Positions 33,182 through 40,109 of a stretch of DNA of 64,000 nucleotides are shown here, piece after piece. The notes under the pieces are model-generated. The model was given only the letters and a program-made list of their open reading frames with translations. It was not told the DNA's origin and did not search any database. The stretch covers positions 1 to 64,000 of the forward strand of contig NZ_VCJO01000016.1 of the NCBI RefSeq assembly GCF_009712475.1. Reading direction: 5' to 3'. This DNA is from Micromonospora sp. CP22. GTDB taxonomy: Bacteria; Actinomycetota; Actinomycetes; Mycobacteriales; Micromonosporaceae. The translations under genes were made by a program, and so were the position numbers. How positions within the stretch are numbered: the stretch's first letter is position 1; each line of letters opens with the position of its first letter.

Positions 33182-34852
33182 ATGTCCGATCCAACCCCAC
33201 GAGGGAGCCGAAGGCTGGCCATCAGCCTGGCCGCTACCGCTGCCCTTCTCGTCGCCGGTGTGGCCGCCGCGCCGGCGAGCGGTGCCGAGTCCACCGCGAA
33301 CACCATCCCGGGGATCGACGAGATCGTCAGCTCCCCCAACCTCCAGCAGGTCGCCAACATCCCGAAGTTCGGCGGGTTCGCCAGCGAGAGCGCGTACAAC
33401 TCGGACCTGGCGTTCCAGGGCGACTACGTCTTCGCCGGCAACTACAACGGTTTCAACGTCTTCGACATCAGCGACCCCACCTCGCCGCAGGTGGTCAGCC
33501 AGGTCGTCTGCGTCGGCGCGCAGGGCGACCCCTCGGTCTTCGGCAACCTGTTGTTCCTCGCGGTCGACTCGCCGCGCAGTGACGACTCGTGCGACAGCAG
33601 CAGTGGTTCGGTGGCCCAGGAGAGTTCCTGGGAGGGCGTCCGGATCTTCGACATCAGCGACAAGGCGAACCCGCGCTACATCAAGTCGGTCCGCACCGAC
33701 TGCGGTTCGCACACCCTCACCCTGGTGCCGAGCAAGGACGACCAGAGCGTCTACGTCTACGTGCAGTCGTACAGCCCGTCGAGCAGCGCGTTCTACTGCA
33801 AGCCGCCGCACGACAAGATCTCGATCATCAAGGTGCCGCTGGACAACCCGACCAGCGCCTCGGTGGTGGCCACCCCGGTGCTCTTCCCCGGCACCTCCGG
33901 CAACACCAGCACCAGCGGCTGCCACGACATCACCACCTACCCCGAGCTGGACCTGGCCGCCGGTGCCTGCATGGGTGACGGCGTGCTGATGGACATCTCC
34001 GACCGGGAGAACCCGGTGATCATCAGCCAGGTGCGGGACACCAACTTCGCGTTCTGGCACTCGGCCACGTTCAACAACGCCGGCACCAAGGTGATCTTCA
34101 CCGACGAACTCGGCGGCGGCAGCGGCGCGATCTGCACCAGCAGCTACCGGGCCAACCAGGGTGCCAACGCCATCTACGACATCGTCGGCAGCGGCGCCGA
34201 CCGCGAGCTGGTCTTCCGGAGCTACTTCAAGATCCCCCGGGAGAACACCGACCTGGAGAACTGCGTGGCGCACAACGGGTCGCTGATCCCGGCGATGGGC
34301 CGCGACATCATGGTCCAGGCCTGGTACCAGGGCGGCGTCTCGGTCATCGACTTCACCGACTCGGCCAACCCGGTCGAGATCGCCTTCTGGGAGCGCGGGC
34401 CGCTGTCGGACACCCGCCGCATCCTCGGTGGGGCGTGGTCGACCTACTACCACAACGGATACATCTACTCCAACGACATCCAGAAGGGCTTCGACGTCCT
34501 CAAGCTGGACGACCCGCGTACCAACAACGCCCGCGCGGTGGCCTTCAGCGAGCTGAACGTGCAGACGCAGCCGAGCTACCCGGCCTGCACCACGGTCCTC
34601 ACCGGACGTCACAACGGCAGCATGACCATCAAGGACGGGATCACCTGCATGGACGGGGTGACCCAGAACGGAGCCATCAAGGTCAACCCGGGTGCCGGGC
34701 TGATCGTGTTCAACTCGACCCTGAACGGTTCGATCCACGCGGTGAACGCCTCCGTGGTCTCCATCGTGGAGAGCCGGGTGAACGGCTCGGTGGACGCCAT
34801 CGGCGCCACCATCCGCGACAGCAAGGTCAACGGTTCGGTGCGGACGAGCTGA
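33182..34852 (+). CDS. Secreted LVIVD-repeat beta-propeller protein with beta-helix-like tail
   Basis: 556 residues. Signal peptide to about residue 37 (...APASGA). The body is a propeller of LVIVD-type repeats: GFNVFDISDPTSPQVV, GVRIFDISDKANPRYI, GVLMDISDRENPVII, GVSVIDFTDSANPVEI. The last 85 residues are different: short repeats spaced about 21 residues (NGSMTI, NGAIKV, NGSIHA, NGSVDA, NGSVRT), as in polymer-forming beta-helix or bactofilin-like domains. ATG 33182 is preferred (AAGGGTG upstream) over the GTG at 33098, which would put 28 residues before the signal peptide. Function unknown; adhesion or metal handling is possible. Confidence 0.85.
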   Translation: MSDPTPRGSRRLAISLAATAALLVAGVAAAPASGAESTANTIPGIDEIVSSPNLQQVANIPKFGGFASESAYNSDLAFQGDYVFAGNYNGFNVFDISDPTSPQVVSQVVCVGAQGDPSVFGNLLFLAVDSPRSDDSCDSSSGSVAQESSWEGVRIFDISDKANPRYIKSVRTDCGSHTLTLVPSKDDQSVYVYVQSYSPSSSAFYCKPPHDKISIIKVPLDNPTSASVVATPVLFPGTSGNTSTSGCHDITTYPELDLAAGACMGDGVLMDISDRENPVIISQVRDTNFAFWHSATFNNAGTKVIFTDELGGGSGAICTSSYRANQGANAIYDIVGSGADRELVFRSYFKIPRENTDLENCVAHNGSLIPAMGRDIMVQAWYQGGVSVIDFTDSANPVEIAFWERGPLSDTRRILGGAWSTYYHNGYIYSNDIQKGFDVLKLDDPRTNNARAVAFSELNVQTQPSYPACTTVLTGRHNGSMTIKDGITCMDGVTQNGAIKVNPGAGLIVFNSTLNGSIHAVNASVVSIVESRVNGSVDAIGATIRDSKVNGSVRTS

Positions 34853-34877
34853 CCCGCGCCCGCGTCGCACCACACCA

Positions 34878-34913
34878 GCTCCGGCCCGGCGGGACGATCC
34901 GCCGGGCCGGAGC
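34878..34913 (+). terminator. Terminator after the LVIVD gene
   Basis: GCTCCGGCCCGGCGG (34878-34892) pairs perfectly with 34899-34913 over 15 bp, loop GACGAT. It can serve both the LVIVD gene and the convergent response-regulator gene. Confidence 0.85.
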
Positions 34914-34993
34914 CCTGTCACGCGGCGGGTGGTCCACGGCGCCGCAACCGTGCCCTCGCCCCCACCGTCCGCCCGACGCCGGATGCCGGACGG

Positions 34994-35638
34994 TCATCCC
35001 AGGATTCCCTCGTGCAGCGCACGGAGCACCGCGTTGGTGCGATCCCGAGCGCCGAGCTTGGTGAGGATCGTGGAGACGTGGTTCTTGACGGTCCCCTCGG
35101 CGAGGAACAGCACCTCGGCGATCTCCCGATTGCTGTAGCCCCGCGCCACGAGCCGCAGCACCTCCTGTTCACGTTCGGTCAGGCTCTGCACCGGTGTCGC
35201 CTGCGGACCGGCCGGAGACGGCCCGGACCGGATCGCCCGCAGCATCCGATCGGTGATCGACGGCGCGATCAGCGTGCCGCCGTCGGCGAGCGTCCGGATC
35301 GCCCGGGTGAGCTGCTCCAGCGTGACGTCCTTCAACAGATAGCCGCGGGCACCCGCGCGCAGCGCGGCGAGGACGAGTTCGTCGTCGTCGAACGTGGTCA
35401 GCACCAGCACCGGGATGTCGACGTTCTCCGCGCGTAGCCGCTCCAGCGTCCAGATGCCGTCGAACTGGGGCATCCGCAGGTCGAGCAGGATCACGTCGGG
35501 TGAGGTACGCACGATGACCGGCAACGCGGCCCGGCCGTCGTCGGCCTCGCCGACCACGTCGATCCCGGCGACCTCCAGCAACCCCCGGATGCCCTGCCGG
35601 ATGAGCGTCTGGTCGTCGACCACCACCACCCGGATCAT
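34994..35638 (-). CDS. NarL/LuxR family response regulator
   Basis: 214 residues: receiver domain with Asp53 in DVILLDLRMP and Lys in LLKDVTLEQL, then a LuxR-type HTH (LTEREQEVLRLVARGYSNREIAEVLFLAEGTVKNHVSTILTKL). Its ATG overlaps the kinase stop (ATGA). It probably controls the divergent ABC pair at 36849 and its own operon through the inverted repeat at 36778-36810. Confidence 0.94.
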   Translation of the reverse strand: MIRVVVVDDQTLIRQGIRGLLEVAGIDVVGEADDGRAALPVIVRTSPDVILLDLRMPQFDGIWTLERLRAENVDIPVLVLTTFDDDELVLAALRAGARGYLLKDVTLEQLTRAIRTLADGGTLIAPSITDRMLRAIRSGPSPAGPQATPVQSLTEREQEVLRLVARGYSNREIAEVLFLAEGTVKNHVSTILTKLGARDRTNAVLRALHEGILG

Positions 35639-36738
35639 CGCGCCGGCACCCGGACGGTCACCCGGAACCCGTCGCTGCCGTCGACGGCAAGGTCACCACC
35701 GAGAGCGGCGAAACGCTCACCCAGGCCGCGCAGCCCGTTGCCGAGGGCGGGCCGTGGCGCTCCCCGACCGTCGTCGCGGGCGTCCAGGACGGTCTCCCGC
35801 TCGTCGCCGGTCACCGAGATCCGCAGGGTACGCGCGTCCGCGTGCCGGATGGTGTTCGTGACGATCTCCTGCGTGGCCCGGACGAACGCCGCACTGTGCT
35901 CCTCGTCGATCCTGACTCCCGCAGCCACGTCGATGGTCACCTCCAGTCCGGGCAGATCCTGTGTCACCCGACGCAGCGCCTGCTCAAGATCGGGGCTCTC
36001 GGTCCGCAGCCGACCAACCGTGGACCGCACGTCGCCGAGCAGGTCCCGGGCGACCCGGTTGGCCCGCTCGAGGTGGGTACGGACGGCCGGCCCCTCCAGA
36101 TGACGGGCGGTCTCCAACTCCAGGGCCAGCACGGTCAGCTGGTGCCCGATCAGGTCGTGCAGTTCACGGGAGATGCGCAGCCGTTCCGCGGTGGCGGCCG
36201 ACTCCGAGAGCAGGACGCTGGCGGCCTGCAACTCGACGTGCGCCTCGGCCAGCTCGCGGCGCATCCGCTGCTCGCGCAGCAGGGTGACCGAACTGAGCAG
36301 GGTCGCCACCTGAATGAGCAGGTAGAAACCCAGCGTGATGGCGCTGTCGACGACGCCGCGCATGCTCGACGCGGCAGCGAGGGCGATCACCAGGGTGTTG
36401 CCCGCCACGACCAGCAACCCCACCCGTACCGGCACCACGTACACACTCACCGCGGCGGTGAGCACCAGCAGCACCGGCAACAGTCCCTGGCCGGACGCCG
36501 ACAGCAGCAGGACCCAGGCGGTGACGACGGCCGCGGCCAACGCCGCGTACCGCGTCGGACGGGCCATCCAGGTGGCCACCGCGACGAAGGTGGCGACCAG
36601 GTAGCCGACGAAGATCGCGATCCACAGGCCCTGCGGAACGGCGGTCTCGACGGCACCGAAGAGGCCCGGAGCGGCAACGGCGACAGCCACCACGAGCATC
36701 GCGAGGCCGGACCACTCCTCCGTTCCGACGCGTCGCAC
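35635..36738 (-). CDS. Sensor histidine kinase (HisKA_3 type)
   Basis: 367 residues from a GTG. About six membrane helices fill residues 10-160, followed by a coiled segment, the phosphoacceptor His194 in SRELHDLIGHQLTVLALELE and an HATPase_c domain (N box QEIVTNTIRHADA, G box DDGRGAPRPALGNGLRGLGER). With little extracellular sequence it is an intramembrane-sensing kinase, the class that often senses membrane-active compounds and induces a neighbouring ABC exporter. Confidence 0.93.
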   Translation of the reverse strand: MRRVGTEEWSGLAMLVVAVAVAAPGLFGAVETAVPQGLWIAIFVGYLVATFVAVATWMARPTRYAALAAAVVTAWVLLLSASGQGLLPVLLVLTAAVSVYVVPVRVGLLVVAGNTLVIALAAASSMRGVVDSAITLGFYLLIQVATLLSSVTLLREQRMRRELAEAHVELQAASVLLSESAATAERLRISRELHDLIGHQLTVLALELETARHLEGPAVRTHLERANRVARDLLGDVRSTVGRLRTESPDLEQALRRVTQDLPGLEVTIDVAAGVRIDEEHSAAFVRATQEIVTNTIRHADARTLRISVTGDERETVLDARDDGRGAPRPALGNGLRGLGERFAALGGDLAVDGSDGFRVTVRVPAR

Positions 36739-36777
36739 GATCCCACTCTAGGTCGGGCCGAGACCGGGCCGCCGGTG

Positions 36778-36810
36778 CCGAAAGTAATGCCCGCAGGTGA
36801 TGACTTTCGG
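36778..36810. promoter_or_regulatory. Inverted repeat in the kinase/ABC divergent region
   Basis: CCGAAAGT (36778-36785) and ACTTTCGG (36803-36810) are perfect 8-bp arms 17 nt apart, between the divergent starts at 36738 and 36849. The spacing (two helical turns centre to centre) suits a NarL-type dimer. A -10-like TAGCGT at 36837-36842 is 7 nt before the ATG at 36849, so the ABC message may be leaderless. Confidence 0.6.
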
Positions 36811-36848
36811 GACCCGACACGGATCGGGACCGTCCGTAGCGTCGAGGT

Positions 36849-37589
36849 ATGACCAGCGCCGAACCGGCGATCCTCGCCGAGCACCTCGCCAAGAGTTACC
36901 GCCGCACCAGGGCGGTCGTCGACGTGAGCCTGCGGGTCGAGGTCGGCGAGGCGGTCGGCGTGGTCGGTGCCAACGGCGCCGGTAAGACGACGACGGTCGA
37001 GATGATCGCCGGGCTACGCGTACCCGATCGGGGGCGGGTACGCGTGCTCGGCCTCGATCCGCGCCGGGACCGGGCGCGGCTGCGGCAGGTCCTGGGCGTG
37101 CAGCTGCAGCAGGCCCACCTGCATCACTCGTTGCGGGTCACCGAACTTGTCGATCTCTACCGGAGCTTCTACCCCGACCCTCGCCCCACCGACGAACTGC
37201 TGGACATGGTCGAGCTGACCGACCACCGCCGGACGCTGTTCGACAAGCTCTCCGGCGGCCAGCAGCAGCGGCTCTCCATCGCCCTCGCCATCGCCGGCCG
37301 CCCCCGGGTGGTGATCCTCGACGAGCTGACCACCGGGCTCGACCCGAAGGCCCGGCGGCGGGTGTGGGGCACTGTCGAACGACTCACCTCCGACGGGGTC
37401 AGCGTGCTGCTCGTCAGCCACACCATGGAGGAGGTCGAGCGGCTCTGCGACCGGGTGGCGGTGCTCGACGCTGGTCGGGTCGTCGCGCTTGGCACCCCGG
37501 CGGATCTCATCACCCGCGCCGGCACCGCCACCCTCGACGACGCGTTCGTCGCGCTCACCGGCAGGCCACTGGAGGAGGAATCCGCATGA
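36849..37589 (+). CDS. ABC transporter ATP-binding protein
   Basis: 246 residues: Walker A GANGAGKT, signature LSGGQQQR, Walker B VVILDELTTGLD (Glu replaced in the usual DEPT by DELT), H-loop VSH. It is short, without the C-terminal extension. ATGA overlap with the permease gene. An export role with the two-component system next to it is likely. Confidence 0.93.
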   Translation: MTSAEPAILAEHLAKSYRRTRAVVDVSLRVEVGEAVGVVGANGAGKTTTVEMIAGLRVPDRGRVRVLGLDPRRDRARLRQVLGVQLQQAHLHHSLRVTELVDLYRSFYPDPRPTDELLDMVELTDHRRTLFDKLSGGQQQRLSIALAIAGRPRVVILDELTTGLDPKARRRVWGTVERLTSDGVSVLLVSHTMEEVERLCDRVAVLDAGRVVALGTPADLITRAGTATLDDAFVALTGRPLEEESA

Positions 37590-38353
37590 GTACGCTCGCC
37601 GAAGCCCACCGGCCCGGACTCCGCTCGCTGCTCACGCTCATCGGGTGCGAGGCGCGGATGGTCGTCCGGGACACGGCCGGGCTGGTGGTCCCGCTCTGTC
37701 TGCCGTTGCTGATCCTGTTGACCAGCGCCTCCTCCGCGAGCCAGGCGATCGTCGACAACGGGCGCAACGCGCTGGACCTCTACGTCCTGCCGCTGGTGTT
37801 CACGATGGTCATCGCGATCGTGGGCATCGTCAACATGCCGAGCTTCCTCTCCTACTACCGGCGCTCCGGCATCCTCCGTCGGCTCGGGGTCACCCCGGCG
37901 TCCCCGGTCATGGTCCTCGCCGCCCAGGCCGTCGTCAGCGTCCTCCAGTCGCTGGTCGGCATCGCGGTGGCCCTGGTCGTCGCGGTCCTGGTCTTCGACG
38001 CCGGCCTGCCCACCGACCCCGGCCCGGCGGTCGCGGTGATCGCCCTGGCGATGGCGGCGATGTACGCCACCGGCATGATCGTCGCGGCGGTGGCACCCAC
38101 GCCCAACTCCGCCGTCGCCATCGGCCTGGTCGCCTTCTTCGTGCTCGGCGCCCTCGGCGGCATGTTCGGTGGCCGCGACGCCCTGCCCGAGCCGCTCGCC
38201 GAGGTCGGCGGCTGGCTACCGTTCGGCGCGGCCGTCGAGGCCATGTCGGCCGTGTGGGCCGGCACCTCGGTGTCGGCGACCAACCTGGTCGGCCTCGGCG
38301 CGACGGTCGTCAGCGGAGCCGTGGTCGCCAGCGCGCTGTTCCGCTGGGAGTGA
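37586..38353 (+). CDS. ABC-2 type transporter permease
   Basis: 255 residues with six membrane segments (first GLVVPLCLPLLILLTSASSA) and the ABC-2 pattern YYRRSGILRRLGVTPASPVMVLAAQ before helix 3, and a late WLPFGAAVEAMSAVW. It is translationally coupled to the ATPase (GGAGGAGG just upstream of the ATGA). A weak 6-bp inverted repeat, GACCGG/CCGGTC, spans its stop. Confidence 0.9.
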   Translation: MSTLAEAHRPGLRSLLTLIGCEARMVVRDTAGLVVPLCLPLLILLTSASSASQAIVDNGRNALDLYVLPLVFTMVIAIVGIVNMPSFLSYYRRSGILRRLGVTPASPVMVLAAQAVVSVLQSLVGIAVALVVAVLVFDAGLPTDPGPAVAVIALAMAAMYATGMIVAAVAPTPNSAVAIGLVAFFVLGALGGMFGGRDALPEPLAEVGGWLPFGAAVEAMSAVWAGTSVSATNLVGLGATVVSGAVVASALFRWE

Positions 38354-38376
38354 CCGGCCCGCCGCGCCCCGGTCGG

Positions 38377-39447
38377 TCAGGAAGCGGTGAGTAGGTAGTC
38401 GTCCGCCTCGGCGCTCCACCGCAGCCCCACCGCCCCCTCCGTGGCGGCGGCCTTGCAGAACTGGAGGAAACCTCGGTAGCCCAGCTTCTTCTCGCTGAAG
38501 TCCGGCCGCACCCGTCGGAGCTGGTTCTTCAGACCGGACAGGGCCACCTCTCCGTTCTCGCCGCCGAGATCACGCACCACCGAGTTGAGCAGCACGAAAG
38601 CCGTCTCCCGGTCACCGTGTTCCGGCAGGGAGACCTCCGGGTCACCCTTGGCGGGACCCTCCGCCAACTCGATCAGCCGTCGTTCGGCGAGATGGCGGAG
38701 CAGTTCGCCGAAGGTGCGGAATCCGTAGTCGGACTCGCTGAAGGTCGGATCCTTGCGCAGCAGGGTCCGCTTCAACCGCGACGCGGTCACCGCCCCACCG
38801 GAGCCGCCCTGCAGACCCGCGACGGTCTGCGCGACGAGGACGGCCAGCGCGTCGGCGTCCCGGGCCGGCTCCTCGCCCGCCGACGCCTCGCTCTCCTCCG
38901 GCTCGACGGGCTGCGGTTCCGGTTCGGGCAGCCGGGCCGGACGGGACCGTCGTCCGCGTGTCGGCAGGATGTCGACGCCCTCCAACCGGTCGTAGTAGAG
39001 GAACTCGTCGCACGCCGGTGGCAGCAGAGCCGAGGTGGATTTCTCGACCCCCACACCGATCACCTGCTTGTTGAGTTCGCGGAGCTTGTGCACCAGCGGA
39101 GTGAAGTCGCTGTCACCGGTGCAGAGGACGAAGGTGGAGATGTAGCCGCGCTCGAAGGCCAACTCGATGGCGTCGACGGCCATCTTGATGTCGGCGGCGT
39201 TCTTCCGCGTGGCACCCATCCGCTGCGGGATCTCGATCAACTCGACGTGCGAGCGGGTCAGCATCCGACGGTCCTCGTCGAAGTACGACCAGTCGGCGTA
39301 CGCCCGACGCACCACCACCCGTCCCCGCTCGGCCAACGCGTCGGCGATCGGCCGGAAGTCGAACATCGCCCCGCCGTGGTGGTCGCGCACCCCCAACGCC
39401 AGGTTCTCGTAGTCCAGAAACAGGGCGATCCGGTCTTCATGCTCCAC
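38377..39447 (-). CDS. NYN domain ribonuclease-like protein with two OST-HTH (LOTUS) domains
   Basis: 356 residues. NYN/LabA-like PIN fold at residues 1-165 with the acidic residues in ALFLDYENLALG, KNAADIKMAVDA and VLCTGDSDFTPLV. A Pro/Glu linker is followed by two OST-HTH units (VTASRLKRTLLRKDPTFSESDYGFRTFGELLRHL and VALSGLKNQLRRVRPDFSEKKLGYRGFLQFC). NYN proteins are predicted RNA nucleases and LOTUS domains bind RNA (G-quadruplexes in some cases). The combination points to RNA turnover or silencing. Monocistronic. Confidence 0.9.
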   Translation of the reverse strand: MEHEDRIALFLDYENLALGVRDHHGGAMFDFRPIADALAERGRVVVRRAYADWSYFDEDRRMLTRSHVELIEIPQRMGATRKNAADIKMAVDAIELAFERGYISTFVLCTGDSDFTPLVHKLRELNKQVIGVGVEKSTSALLPPACDEFLYYDRLEGVDILPTRGRRSRPARLPEPEPQPVEPEESEASAGEEPARDADALAVLVAQTVAGLQGGSGGAVTASRLKRTLLRKDPTFSESDYGFRTFGELLRHLAERRLIELAEGPAKGDPEVSLPEHGDRETAFVLLNSVVRDLGGENGEVALSGLKNQLRRVRPDFSEKKLGYRGFLQFCKAAATEGAVGLRWSAEADDYLLTAS

Positions 39448-39530
39448 CCTGGCAGGGTACGTCGATGCGCCCTGCTCCGCGCCGATGCCGGCGGCACCGG
39501 CCCGTCGCGGACAGCGGCTACCATCGCCCG

Positions 39531-40109
39531 ATGGATCTTCGCGGAACGATCAGCCCGGACCGTCCGCTGCTCGTCCTGGCCATCGCCGAGGAGGCCGCGT
39601 ATCTCGACGCGGATCTGCCGGTGCTGCTGACCGGGATGGGCAAGGTCAACTCCGCCGCCGCGGTCGCGGCCACACTGGCCCGCCACCCGCTGCCGTCAGT
39701 CCTGGTCAACCTCGGCACCGCAGGCGCCCTGCACGCGGGGCTGACCGGCACCCACGAGGTCGGCAGCGTCCTGCAGCACGACCTGGACACCGAGTTCATC
39801 CGCCGGCTCACCGGCCAGAGCGTGGGCGCGCCGCTGGCCCTGGGCGACGGCCCGACGCTGGCCACCGGTGACCGCTTCATCGCCGACGACGAGGCCCGTG
39901 CGGCACTGGGCCGCCGCGCCCACCTGGTGGACATGGAGGGGTACGCGGTGGCGTCGACGGCGCGCGCGTTCGGCGTACCTGTGCGGGTGGTGAAGCAGGT
40001 CAGCGACGAAGCCGGAGCGGGAGCCGACCGCACCTGGAAGGAGTCGGTGGACGGCTGCGCCCGCCTGCTCGCCGGCTGGGTTCGGGACAACCTCACTCCT
40101 GCAGCGTGA
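39531..40109 (+). CDS. Nucleosidase of the MTA/SAH nucleosidase (PNP_UDP_1) family
   Basis: 192 residues, shorter than the usual 230. GMGKVNSAAAVAATL, NLGTAGALH, DMEGYAVASTA (ribose-binding Met-Glu) and the catalytic Asp in KQVSDEAG are all present. It would hydrolyse the N-glycosidic bond of a nucleoside such as 5'-methylthioadenosine or S-adenosylhomocysteine. The ATG at 39531 has only a weak ribosome binding site. Its last 17 nt overlap tail-to-tail with the next gene. Confidence 0.87.
   Translation: MDLRGTISPDRPLLVLAIAEEAAYLDADLPVLLTGMGKVNSAAAVAATLARHPLPSVLVNLGTAGALHAGLTGTHEVGSVLQHDLDTEFIRRLTGQSVGAPLALGDGPTLATGDRFIADDEARAALGRRAHLVDMEGYAVASTARAFGVPVRVVKQVSDEAGAGADRTWKESVDGCARLLAGWVRDNLTPAA

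Noticed and set aside
36778..36810. CCGAAAGT/ACTTTCGG as a member of the xylan operator set
   Set aside because: The arms are 17 nt apart, not 1 nt, and flank a two-component/ABC module, so a NarL-type site is more likely.
38352..38374. GACCGG/CCGGTC hairpin after the ABC permease
   Set aside because: Only 6 bp with an 11-nt loop; too weak to call a terminator.
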